Assembly: GCA_009777515.1 (NCBI GenBank)
Contig: WRLR01000001.1
Coordinates: 1 to 64,000 of the forward strand
Reading direction: 5' to 3'
Source of the DNA: Oscillospiraceae bacterium
GTDB lineage: Bacteria; Bacillota; Clostridia; WRLR01
Length of the DNA: 64,000 nt
Shown: positions 18,555 to 27,857 of the stretch, one piece after another
How the letters are laid out: every line of letters begins with the position of its first letter
Position numbering within the stretch: the first letter of the stretch is position 1
Program-made: the position numbers and the translations under genes
The notes under the pieces: model-generated
Told to the model about the DNA's origin: nothing
Seen by the model: the letters and a program-made list of their open reading frames with translations, nothing else
Database searches by the model: none

Positions 18555-19622
18555 GTGGGCGTTATGAATAAAATTCGTATGGGCGTGGTTGGGACAGGTA
18601 ATATTTCAAGAATGCACATCAATGGGATATTGGGAAGCCCTGACGCGGAGCTAAAGGCGATATGCGACAATGACGGCGCCGTGCTAAAAACAAAAGGCGA
18701 CTTGTATGGAATACCCGACGCGCTGCGCTTCACGGACTACGAGGCACTGCTAAAATGCCCGGAGGTGGACGCTATTTCCATTTGCACGCCCAACTGCATG
18801 CACTATCCGGTTGCCGTGGCAGCGGTCCAAAACGGAAAGCCTTTTCTTATTGAAAAGCCGGTCACGATGACATACGAGCAAGCCGTTGCGCTAAAGGACA
18901 TGGCGGCAAAAGCGAATGTCGCGCATATGGTTGACTTTTCGTTTCGTTTTAAGGCGGCTGCCAGGCATGCCAAATGGATGATAGAGCAGGGGTATCTGGG
19001 CGATATACGCCACGTTTATGCCGAATACCTGCAGTGCATGAATGTATCCGACACCTCCGCTTTTACATGGAAGCACAGCAGGGAGCTGGCGGGCACGGGC
19101 GTCCTGAACAACCTCGGCTCGCACGTCGTCGACCTGATTCGTTTCATGGTCGGCGATTTTAACAAAGTGTGCGGCCACGCGGGCGTATGCGTTCCAAGCC
19201 GACCGGGCGGCGCTTCAGGCGGGCGCGGCGTTGTGGACGCATACGATTTCAGCCATACCCTGGGGGAACTGGATTGCGGCGCATCCGTGACGCTGACGCT
19301 GACAAAGATGGCATATGGGCGAAAGAACTACCAGAAAATTGAAGTGTATGGGAGCAAGGGCGCCCTGGTGTATTGCATAGACAGGGACGAATCCATTGAA
19401 GCCTGCGTCGGCGACGTGTACGAGAGGGGCGGCGACTTTCACAGGATTACACTGCCAGCACAAAACTTCCCGGGAATGATGCAGTCATTTTTAAATATTG
19501 TACTCGGGAAGGGCGCCGGGCTTGCGCCCGTGATGGATGACGGCTGTATCAACCAACGGGTGCTAGACGCCATCGATCGTTCGATAACGCAAAATAAATG
19601 GGTCAGCATTGAAAAATCGTAA
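18555..19622 (+). CDS. Gfo/Idh/MocA family oxidoreductase
   Basis: MGVVGTGNISRMHINGI, AISICTPNCMHYPVAVAAVQNGKPFLIEKPVTMT. Confidence 0.94.
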   Translation: MGVMNKIRMGVVGTGNISRMHINGILGSPDAELKAICDNDGAVLKTKGDLYGIPDALRFTDYEALLKCPEVDAISICTPNCMHYPVAVAAVQNGKPFLIEKPVTMTYEQAVALKDMAAKANVAHMVDFSFRFKAAARHAKWMIEQGYLGDIRHVYAEYLQCMNVSDTSAFTWKHSRELAGTGVLNNLGSHVVDLIRFMVGDFNKVCGHAGVCVPSRPGGASGGRGVVDAYDFSHTLGELDCGASVTLTLTKMAYGRKNYQKIEVYGSKGALVYCIDRDESIEACVGDVYERGGDFHRITLPAQNFPGMMQSFLNIVLGKGAGLAPVMDDGCINQRVLDAIDRSITQNKWVSIEKS

Positions 19623-19673
19623 AATAGTACAAGCGCCGATTATTTAAAATATCTATAAACGGGGGGAGAGACA

Positions 19674-20441
19674 ATGATCAAGATAGGTTACAAACCTGTA
19701 GGCATGAGGATTTCGATAACAGAAAAAGTTGCTTTTGCAAAAGAGCTGGGCCTTGATGCGATTGAGATAAATTCCACGGATTTCAAAAACGCGAATGATG
19801 AGTCGGAATGGGCGGAGGCCTCGCAGAAATACGGGATACTGTTAAAAAGCTACGCTGTGGGCGTTGATTTATGCAACCCCGTGTATGAAGAAACAGAGAC
19901 CGCCACCGTGATAGATGCGGCTAAGCGCATTAAGCCTATGGGCATGGACATGATGCTCACCCGCTCCATGTGGCCGTACAACGGGGTCCCACAAAAAGAC
20001 ACATGGGCGTATACCATCAAAAAAACCAGGGAGTTCGCGGCCATATGCGCCGACTACGGCATCAAGCTCGCGCTTGAAGTCGACCATGGGTGTTTTATCC
20101 ATACCCTGGAACGCGCGCAAGTGTTGATGCACTATGTCGACCACGACAACTTATATTTGAATTATGATCCCGCCAACATGTATATCGGCGGCGCCGATCC
20201 GCTTTACGCCATATCCATAATAAAGGACAAAATCGCCGGTGGGCACATAAAGGACGCTATATACCGCTCCGAGTACAAAGGCGAAACCGGGGTGGGCTAC
20301 GGAGAAGTCGACTATGTAGCGATTTTCAGGGAGCTTAACAAATACAACGTGGACGTCGTCATGCACTATGAGCACTTCAAGCTAAAGGACGAGGTAAGGT
20401 CTGCGCATAAACATATCGTATCCGTTATGAAAAAACTATAA
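19674..20441 (+). CDS. Sugar phosphate isomerase/epimerase (TIM barrel)
   Basis: FAKELGLDAIEINSTDF, KLALEVDHGCFIHT, LYLNYDPANMYIGGADP, GGHIKDAI. Confidence 0.88.
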   Translation: MIKIGYKPVGMRISITEKVAFAKELGLDAIEINSTDFKNANDESEWAEASQKYGILLKSYAVGVDLCNPVYEETETATVIDAAKRIKPMGMDMMLTRSMWPYNGVPQKDTWAYTIKKTREFAAICADYGIKLALEVDHGCFIHTLERAQVLMHYVDHDNLYLNYDPANMYIGGADPLYAISIIKDKIAGGHIKDAIYRSEYKGETGVGYGEVDYVAIFRELNKYNVDVVMHYEHFKLKDEVRSAHKHIVSVMKKL

Positions 20442-20470
20442 ATAGCTGAGGTCTTTACGGGAGGGCGTGC

Positions 20471-21796
20471 ATGAGAAATATCAGAGTCGGTTTTGTCACA
20501 TTGTCAAGAGTGACATTTAGCTTGGATTTTGCCAAAAGCATATATGAACGTTCCTTAAAAATACTTTCTGCCATGGGCGTTGAAATAGTAGCGTACGATA
20601 AGCTGGCCCTAGAGGTTGAAGATGCCAGGGCAGCCGCTAAAAAATTCCATGATCATGACATAGATTTGCTCATCATACAAAACGGCACTTTTGCGGCGGC
20701 GGACTTGACGATCGAGCTTTCGGTTTTGACGTCCGTGCCGATTATCCTGTGGGCCATACCCGAGCCTGCGGTGAACGGCGCCAGGCTTTTGGCCAACTCG
20801 TTCTGCGGCGCGAATTTAAACGCTTCGTCATTGGCAAAGTTCCAGAGGCCTTTCAAATTTTTCCGGGCGCTGCCGGAAGACGATGCGTTTGTGGCCGAAA
20901 TGTCCGCATATTTTCGGATGTTTAAGGCTTATGTCAATTTGAAGAGCGCGAAAATCGGATGGGTGGGGATGAGATGCCCGGGCTATTATCATTCGTCGAC
21001 AGACGAGTCAAGGCTGCGCCGCGTCGTCGGGCCATCAATCCATCATGTCGACCTGCTGGAGGTCGATCAAGAGATAAAAGCGATCACCGATAACCAAGCG
21101 ATTGAAATGTACGAGAACAGCACCAAAGGCAGGAAATTGGATATTTCAAAAGAAAAGCTGGCGGCGTATGGCAAACTCGGGCTTTCAATGATGAATATCA
21201 AAAAAAGGTATGACATCGACGCTTTTGCCGTTAAATGCTGGCCGGAATTCCCCACTACGCTTTGCCAGGCGCCATGCGCCGCTATCTCATGGATGAACGA
21301 CATGGGGGTCCCCACTAGCTGCGAGGGCGATGTCGAAGGCGCCGTAAATATGCTGCTGCAGACATATTTGACTGGCAGGCAGTCATTTTTCGCGGATTTA
21401 ATAGACTATGACGAAGAAAAAAACACCTGCGTCTATTGGCATTGTGGATCGGCGCCGTCGTTTTTGGCTTCGCCGGGCGCCGCTGTATCCATGCACGAGG
21501 ATTTTAAAGGCGTGGGCATTACCGTAGAGTTTCCGCTAATGCCCGGAAAAATCACGCTTAGCCGCATTGCGACAATCCGCGATGAGTACAGGCTGTTGCT
21601 GGATTCCGGCGAGGCTATAGAAACGGAAATGCTGGCAAGGGGCAACCCGTTGAAGGCAAAGATGTCCAGGGACGTAAAAGAGCTGGTAGAGACAATAATT
21701 TATCAGGGCTTCCCGCACCACTACGTTGTTTCATATGGCGATGTGACGTATGAGATGAAGGAGCTGGCCAAACTGTTGAACATGCAAGTATTGTAA
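20471..21796 (+). CDS. L-fucose/L-arabinose isomerase-like protein
   Basis: RVGFVTLSRVTFSLDFAK, IWAIPEPA.NGARLLANSFCGAN, AVKCWPEFPTTLCQAPCAAISWMNDMGVPTSCEGDVEGAV, VYWHCGSAP. Confidence 0.85.
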   Translation: MRNIRVGFVTLSRVTFSLDFAKSIYERSLKILSAMGVEIVAYDKLALEVEDARAAAKKFHDHDIDLLIIQNGTFAAADLTIELSVLTSVPIILWAIPEPAVNGARLLANSFCGANLNASSLAKFQRPFKFFRALPEDDAFVAEMSAYFRMFKAYVNLKSAKIGWVGMRCPGYYHSSTDESRLRRVVGPSIHHVDLLEVDQEIKAITDNQAIEMYENSTKGRKLDISKEKLAAYGKLGLSMMNIKKRYDIDAFAVKCWPEFPTTLCQAPCAAISWMNDMGVPTSCEGDVEGAVNMLLQTYLTGRQSFFADLIDYDEEKNTCVYWHCGSAPSFLASPGAAVSMHEDFKGVGITVEFPLMPGKITLSRIATIRDEYRLLLDSGEAIETEMLARGNPLKAKMSRDVKELVETIIYQGFPHHYVVSYGDVTYEMKELAKLLNMQVL

Positions 21797-21880
21797 TTGA
21801 TCTATTGTAATTGTGCTATTGTAATTAACTCAATACCATTTTGTTTTATTTGGATTTCGCGGGGCGGGCGGCCGGGGTGG

Positions 21881-22252
21881 TCAGCCTGCCCTGTTGCGAT
21901 CGAAACCTTTGTATCTTGTGCCTTGGAAGGTCAGGTTGCCGGTGTCGCCCTCGGCCAGCATGCCGTATTCCTTGCCCGGCACTTTTAGCTCCATGCGGTC
22001 ACCGCTCTCTACCTCGAATGTGGCGAAGTATGTGGAGGACGACGAAAAATGGTGGGAAGATGCGTCTCCGCCATGGTGGTGGTGGCTGCTGCCGACCGCC
22101 GTGCGCTTTGCGACAACCTTTGCGACCACCGTCAGGACGGGGGAGCTGTTGTTCGCGCCCCACTCCATGCCGCCTCTTATTATATTGGCGGCGACAAGGC
22201 CAAAGACCAGTGCGAACCCCACAACGAAGATTACGGTAATAATCGGAAACAT
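21881..22252 (-). CDS. DUF2500-like single-TM protein
   Basis: N-terminal TM, VVAKR..., YFATFEVESGDRMELKVPGKEYGMLAEGDTGNLTFQGTRYKGFDR. Confidence 0.75.
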   Translation of the reverse strand: MFPIITVIFVVGFALVFGLVAANIIRGGMEWGANNSSPVLTVVAKVVAKRTAVGSSHHHHGGDASSHHFSSSSTYFATFEVESGDRMELKVPGKEYGMLAEGDTGNLTFQGTRYKGFDRNRAG

Positions 22253-22303
22253 TAAAGCATTACCTCCGCAAGGCGTGTCTCATATCTAAGGCGTGTCTCG
22301 TAT

Positions 22304-23008
22304 CTATGGAAACGCCGGGCTGTCCGCGTATCCGTAATGGGCGGTGATCACATAGCGGAAGCCGCCAAGCCCGGCCAGCCTATCTATATCGGCCTTTTGC
22401 TGTTCGTCGGATTTGTTGTATATTGAGATGAACATCCCGACCTTGCCGTCTTTTATGCTCAGGTTGTCGCCCGCGAAAAGGTACAGCCCGTCGAGCAAAT
22501 AGCATACGGAGTCGTCCGCGTGGCCCGGCGTCCCAATGACCTCGACAGTGCGCCCGTTTATTTCGAGGGAATCGCCGTCCGATACGGTATGGACGCCCGC
22601 GCCCCCCTTTGCGCCGTAGACGGTGGCGGCGCCAAACAGCCCCAGGCCCGCCGTATGGTCGCCGTGGGTGTGCGTCATGAGCACCTGGGCGACGTCCTCG
22701 CCCGATATGCCCAGTTGGGACAGGCCCTGCTCCACCGCGCCGCTGTTCCCGCCGGCGTCCACGGCTATATACGAGCCGCCGCAGTCTATCAGGAACATAC
22801 TGACAAAACCGGTGTTAATCGCATAGATGCCCGGCAAAAACTCGCCCGTTTGCACGGCGTTCATCTGGCTCTGCTCGCTGCGTATTTTGATGAGCACGCC
22901 CCCGGCTGCGGCGATCAGCGCGCCGAAGACGATCGACGAAATTATTAGCGTCCTGCGCTTTGGCTTTTTAATTTTCATTGGCCGCATCCTTTTAGGCGTT
23001 TTCGGCAT
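22304..23008 (-). CDS. Membrane-anchored MBL-fold metallohydrolase
   Basis: N-terminal TM; VLMTHTHGDHTAGLGLFG, VEVIGTPGHADDSVCYLLDGLYLFAGDNL. Confidence 0.92.
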   Translation of the reverse strand: MPKTPKRMRPMKIKKPKRRTLIISSIVFGALIAAAGGVLIKIRSEQSQMNAVQTGEFLPGIYAINTGFVSMFLIDCGGSYIAVDAGGNSGAVEQGLSQLGISGEDVAQVLMTHTHGDHTAGLGLFGAATVYGAKGGAGVHTVSDGDSLEINGRTVEVIGTPGHADDSVCYLLDGLYLFAGDNLSIKDGKVGMFISIYNKSDEQQKADIDRLAGLGGFRYVITAHYGYADSPAFP

Positions 23009-23038
23009 ATTGTTTGCATCGCCAATTATATCATATTG

Positions 23039-23118
23039 GGCGATTGCGAGTTCGGGCGATTGCGAGTTTAGGCGACTGCGAGTTTGGGCGACTGCGAGTT
23101 TGGGTGACTGCGAGTTCT
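23039..23118. repeat. 16-bp tandem repeat, ~5 copies (GGCGAYTGCGAGTTTG)
   Basis: ggcgattgcgagttcg/ggcgattgcgagttta/ggcgactgcgagtttg/ggcgactgcgagtttg/ggtgactgcgagttct. Confidence 0.9.
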
Positions 23119-23203
23119 GATTTATCGGACATGGCGATGCAAATTGTGTATAATTAGTTTATCAATACTTCTAATCAATAATATTAAAAGGATGGTGCAT
23201 TAT

Positions 23204-24568
23204 ATGTCGAGCTTGGCGAACAAAAATTACGGTTCCGGCGTTTCGTTAGAAACCATACGGGGCTTCGCGGAGTCGTTTGCAGCGGACCCAGTGAAGCAAC
23301 TGGTCATGAACGCGGTGGTGAAAAATGGGCTGCCCAACACCGCAGAGAACTATATGAGCGGCGTTAATATGCAGCACACATTCTCGATACAGATAGAGAC
23401 CGGCAAGGTCACGAACCAAAAGTCCAGCGGCCGGTGCTGGCTGTTTGCGGGGCTCAACACGCTGCGCCTGGAGATCATGCGCAAATGCAACCTGAAGCAT
23501 TTCGAGCTGTCGCAGAACTTCCCCATGTTTTGGGACAAATTTGAGAAGGCGAACTATTTCTTGGACAGCATCATAGAGACCGCCGACGAGCCGGTGGGCA
23601 GCCGCGTGCTCGATCACCTGCTGGCCGCGCCCATGCAGGACGGGGGCCAATGGGACATGTTTGCAGCGCTGGTCGAAAAATACGGCGCCGCCCCGCAGAG
23701 CCAGATGCCGGAGACGTTCCACAGCAGCAGCACCGGCGTCATGAACAAATACCTGACGCTCAAGCTGCGCGAATTCGCCGTTGTGCTGCGAAACGCGTAC
23801 GCAGGTGGACAGACGCGCGAACAGTTGGCGGAGCAAAAGACAGACATGCTCAGGACCATTTACCAGATGCTGTGCATTTGCCTGGGCAACCCGCCGACTG
23901 CGTTCGATTTCGAATACCGGGACAAGGACAAGAAGTTCCATAGGGAGAGCGGCCTGACGCCGCTGACTTTCGCCGAAAAATACATAGGCAGCTCGCTGGA
24001 CGACTATGTGAGCCTCATTAACGCCCCGACCGCCGACAAGGAGTACTACAAGACGTTTACGGTGCAGTACCTGGGCAATGTCAAGGGCGGCAGGGAGGTA
24101 AAATACCTGAACCTGCCCAGCGACGAGCTGAAGGCGCTGGCCATTGCGCAGTTGTCGGACGATCAGCCGGTGTGGTTTGGCTGCGACGTGGGCCAATGGC
24201 TGTCCCGGGAGAACGGCGCCATGGATTTGGACAGCTTCAACTACGAGGGCGTGCTGTTTACGAAGTTCCCGCTTACGAAAGCGGAGCGCCTTGACTACCG
24301 CGAGTCCATGCTCACGCATGCCATGGTGTTTCTGGGCGTGAACCTGGTGGACGGCAAGCCCAACCGCTGGAAGGTGGAAAACAGTTGGGGCGACAAGGCG
24401 GGCAAGGAGGGCTGGTTCATCATGTCCGACGCTTGGTTCGACGAGTTCAACTACCAAATAGTCGTACACAAAAAATATCTGAACGAAAAACAACTCGCCG
24501 CGCTGGGGCTGGCGCCCATCGTGCTAAAGCCGTGGGACCCGATGGGGTCGCTGGCGCTGATGCATTGA
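23204..24568 (+). CDS. pepC: Aminopeptidase C / bleomycin hydrolase (peptidase C1B)
   Basis: QKSSGRCWLFAGLNTLR (Cys), LTHAMVFLGVNLVDGKPNRWKVENSWGDKAGKEGWFIMSD (His/Asn); start set at MSSLANKNYGSG. Confidence 0.95.
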   Translation: MSSLANKNYGSGVSLETIRGFAESFAADPVKQLVMNAVVKNGLPNTAENYMSGVNMQHTFSIQIETGKVTNQKSSGRCWLFAGLNTLRLEIMRKCNLKHFELSQNFPMFWDKFEKANYFLDSIIETADEPVGSRVLDHLLAAPMQDGGQWDMFAALVEKYGAAPQSQMPETFHSSSTGVMNKYLTLKLREFAVVLRNAYAGGQTREQLAEQKTDMLRTIYQMLCICLGNPPTAFDFEYRDKDKKFHRESGLTPLTFAEKYIGSSLDDYVSLINAPTADKEYYKTFTVQYLGNVKGGREVKYLNLPSDELKALAIAQLSDDQPVWFGCDVGQWLSRENGAMDLDSFNYEGVLFTKFPLTKAERLDYRESMLTHAMVFLGVNLVDGKPNRWKVENSWGDKAGKEGWFIMSDAWFDEFNYQIVVHKKYLNEKQLAALGLAPIVLKPWDPMGSLALMH

Positions 24569-24660
24569 CGATGCCGGCAAATGAGGCGGCTTCGGTAAAG
24601 GGATGGGCGCCAATGGGGCAACGAGTTAACGATGTAACAATAGGCAATTGTAAATGCCGG

Positions 24661-24768
24661 TTTTTACGGGCGAACACTGTTCGCCCCTACAATATTTTGT
24701 ATATATGCAAAAATGGCTGACCACATGTAGGGACGCACATTGTGCGTCCGCGACTTTTGCAATCGCCT
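24661..24768. repeat. Double-hairpin dispersed element, copy A
   Basis: GGGCGAACACTGTTCGCCC (24668-24686) plus GGACGCACATTGTGCGTCC (24731-24749); aligns to the reverse complement of 29797-29930. Confidence 0.9.
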
Positions 24769-24800
24769 AAACGATACAACAAGGTAACGAGGTAATAAAT

Positions 24801-27800
24801 ATGCTGGAGACACTGCTGCTGGTCGACGGGAACAGTATCGTCAACAGGGCGTTTTACGCGTTTGCCGGGCAGGCGCGGCTGGTGACGAAGAGCGGCTTCC
24901 CGACGAACGCCATTTTCGGGTTCCTAAATATATTCTATAAATATTTCGACGACATAGGCCCGACCCACGTGTGCGTCGCTTTCGACATGCGCGGCCCCAC
25001 GTTCCGGCACTTAGAATATGACCAGTACAAGGCGGGGCGCAAGGGCATGCCCGACGAGCTTGCCATGCAGATGCCCGTACTCAAAGAAGTCATCGGAGCG
25101 CTCGGGCTGCGCATGGCGGAATGCGAGGGCTTCGAAGCGGACGACATACTCGGAACGCTGTCGGCGCTGGCCGAGCAGGCGGGCATGCAGTGCGTCATTG
25201 TGACGGGCGACCGGGACTCGCTGCAGTTGGTGTCGCCGGCGACGCGCGTGCTGCTGCCGGTCACGCGCGCCGGGCAGACGCGCACCGAGGAGTACGACGA
25301 GGCGGCGCTGCTGGAAAAATACGGGGTAACGCCGGGACTGTTCATCGATCTCAAAGGCCTGATGGGGGACTCGTCTGACAACATACCTGGCGTCCCGGGA
25401 ATCGGTGAAAAAACCGCGATGGAGCTGGTGGGCAAGCACGGGGGGATCGACAGCATATACGCGAACCTCGACGCGGTGGAGCGAAAAACCGTGCGCGCGA
25501 AGCTGGAGGCGGGCAGGGACCTGGCTGTTATGAGCCGCAGGCTGGCGACGATCGCCAGGGACGCCCCTTGCGGCCTGGGGGTGCCGGATCTGGCCCTCAT
25601 GGCGCCCAACCGGGCAAACCTTTACAAACTGTTCACAGAATTGCAATTCCAGTCATATATATTAAAGATGGGCCTGACTCAGGCTGACGCGCTGGACGAC
25701 AATGTGCCGGAGGGCGGCGGTGAAGACGGCGAGGGCTGTGAGGGCAACGAGGGCAGCGGCGGTGGAACGGATTCGGAAGCGGCGCCGGGGGCGCAACGCG
25801 ATGTGGTCGTAATTATCGACGGCGAAACGGCTTTCTATGATATGATTGAAGCGCTGTGCGAAGCTGGGAAAAGCGCCGGAAGCGAAAGCGGCGAGGGCGC
25901 CGTAATCGAAATAGCCGAGGGCAGCAGGGATGGCGAGAACAGCAAGTGCACCGAGGGCATTAATAGCGGCGAGGGCGCCGACAAAGGCGTCGGGGGCTTT
26001 GTGTTCTACCCGATCTTTGAAAAAGTAGGCAAATTCGATCAAATATTGTTCGGCGCCGCATGCGCCCACGCGGGCGGCGCGTACTACTTTGAGACGGAAG
26101 ACGGGCTGGCGCTGCGCAACGCGAGCGGCGGCGATGGCGGCGTGGGCAACGTAAGCAGTAGCGAGGGTAACGCAGGCGACGGCGAGAGCTGTGAGGGCAA
26201 CGCAAACGGCGGCGCAGGCGGACCATCGCCGGGCGCGATGTATTATGTGCCGCTTAAGGATGTTTTCGACGGCTTCGGGCGGCTATTTTCCGACCCCGGC
26301 GTCCGCGTCTATGGCCATGACATAAAGCAGATCAACCATTGGCTCCTCTCCAACGGTAAAGACTGCCCCGTATTCGCTTTTGACACGATGCTGGGCGCCT
26401 ATGTCGCGGACGCCGCCTCGGGCGCGTACAGCCTTTCAGACATCTATCGGGCGCGGACGGGCGGCGAGATGGAGACAGTTGACGAGATGCGCGGCAGGGG
26501 CAAGTCGCGCAAAGCGCTGACCGAGTACGGCCCCGGGGAAATGGCCAAGGCCGCCTCGGACTGCGCCAGGGCGGCGCTGGCCCTCGTTCCCGGGCTGATG
26601 GCCGAAATAGCGGAAAACGGGCAGGAGGACCTGTATTACTCCATCGAGCTGCCGCTCTCGGAAGCGCTGGCCGCGATGGAGGTTATGGGCTTCCGGGTGG
26701 ACGTGGGCGGCCTGCGCGAGTTTTCTTCGGAGCTCGACAACTACATCGGGGAGTTGACTGTGCAGATATACGATCTCGCCGGTGAAGAGTTCAATATAAA
26801 TTCGACAAAGCAGTTGGGTGTGATCCTGTACGAAAAGCTTGGCCTGCGCCCCATCAAAAAAACGAAAACGGGCTATTCCACAGACGCCGACGCGCTGGCA
26901 GCCCTATCCGGCAAGCACCCCCTGGTGGACAAAATATCGGAGTACCGCCAGCATGTCAAGCTGAGGTCCACGTATACGGACGGGCTGATAGAGCTTATCA
27001 ACCCCGCCGACGGCAGAATCCACACCACGATGAACCAGGCCGTTACGGCGACGGGCAGGATCAGCAGCACGGAGCCCAATCTGCAGAATATACCCGTGCG
27101 CCTCGCCCTGGGCCGCGAAATCAGGAGGCTGTTTGTCCCGGAAAGCGAGGGGACGCTGCTGCTTGGCGCGGACTACTCGCAGATCGAGCTGCGCGTGCTG
27201 GCGCACCTGTCCGAGGACGCGGCGCTGGCGGAGGCGTTCAGGGACGGCGCGGACATACACAGATCGACTGCATCCAGGGTCTTCGGCGTGCCGGAGTCCC
27301 AGGTCACAGAGGAAATGAGGACGCGCGCCAAGGCCGTCAACTTCGGCATAGTGTATGGAATAGGGGACTTTTCATTGGCGCGCGACATAGGGGTGACGCG
27401 CAAAGAGGCCCGCGAATACATCGACGGCTACCTGGAAAAACATGAGGGGGTGAGGCGCTTCATGAAGGATTCCGTCGAGCAGGGCAAGCTGACCGGTTAT
27501 ACCCACACGCTGCTGCACAGGCGGCGCAGCCTCCCGGAGCTAAAAGCGTCGAACTTCAATACGCGGGCGTTCGGCGAGCGCGTGGCGATGAACACCCCGG
27601 TGCAGGGCAGCGCGGCAGACATCATTAAAATCGCGATGGTGCGCGTATACAAGGAGCTCAAATCGCGCGGCCTGAAGTCGAGGCTTATCTTGCAAGTGCA
27701 CGACGAACTCATAATAGAGGCATATGAGGACGAACTGGCCGCCGCAGCCTCCATTTTGCGCGACTCAATGGAGCAGGCCCTGTCGCTGTCGGTGCCTCTG

Positions 27801-27857
27801 GTGGCGGATGTGTACTACGGGCGCAACTGGAAGGACATAAAATCAGTAAAGATATGA
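24801..27857 (+). CDS. polA: DNA polymerase I
   Basis: 5' nuclease domain (LLVDGNSIVNRAFYAF; GDSSDNIPGVPGIGEKTA) and family A polymerase motifs (LLGADYSQIELRVLAHLS, AKAVNFGIVYGI, LQVHDELIIEA). Confidence 0.97.
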   Translation: MLETLLLVDGNSIVNRAFYAFAGQARLVTKSGFPTNAIFGFLNIFYKYFDDIGPTHVCVAFDMRGPTFRHLEYDQYKAGRKGMPDELAMQMPVLKEVIGALGLRMAECEGFEADDILGTLSALAEQAGMQCVIVTGDRDSLQLVSPATRVLLPVTRAGQTRTEEYDEAALLEKYGVTPGLFIDLKGLMGDSSDNIPGVPGIGEKTAMELVGKHGGIDSIYANLDAVERKTVRAKLEAGRDLAVMSRRLATIARDAPCGLGVPDLALMAPNRANLYKLFTELQFQSYILKMGLTQADALDDNVPEGGGEDGEGCEGNEGSGGGTDSEAAPGAQRDVVVIIDGETAFYDMIEALCEAGKSAGSESGEGAVIEIAEGSRDGENSKCTEGINSGEGADKGVGGFVFYPIFEKVGKFDQILFGAACAHAGGAYYFETEDGLALRNASGGDGGVGNVSSSEGNAGDGESCEGNANGGAGGPSPGAMYYVPLKDVFDGFGRLFSDPGVRVYGHDIKQINHWLLSNGKDCPVFAFDTMLGAYVADAASGAYSLSDIYRARTGGEMETVDEMRGRGKSRKALTEYGPGEMAKAASDCARAALALVPGLMAEIAENGQEDLYYSIELPLSEALAAMEVMGFRVDVGGLREFSSELDNYIGELTVQIYDLAGEEFNINSTKQLGVILYEKLGLRPIKKTKTGYSTDADALAALSGKHPLVDKISEYRQHVKLRSTYTDGLIELINPADGRIHTTMNQAVTATGRISSTEPNLQNIPVRLALGREIRRLFVPESEGTLLLGADYSQIELRVLAHLSEDAALAEAFRDGADIHRSTASRVFGVPESQVTEEMRTRAKAVNFGIVYGIGDFSLARDIGVTRKEAREYIDGYLEKHEGVRRFMKDSVEQGKLTGYTHTLLHRRRSLPELKASNFNTRAFGERVAMNTPVQGSAADIIKIAMVRVYKELKSRGLKSRLILQVHDELIIEAYEDELAAAASILRDSMEQALSLSVPLVADVYYGRNWKDIKSVKI
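25700..26232 (+). repeat. Gly/Glu/Ser-rich in-frame expansions within PolA
   Basis: EGGGEDGEGCEGNEGSGGGTDSEAA; SGEGAVIEIAEGSRDGENSKCTEGINSGEGADKGVGG; SGGDGGVGNVSSSEGNAGDGESCEGNANGGAGG. Confidence 0.85.

Noticed and set aside
23246-24493. 415-aa minus-strand ORF opposite pepC
   Set aside because: Shadow ORF in GC-rich coding DNA; the plus strand encodes a clear C1 aminopeptidase and the minus translation has no recognisable domain.
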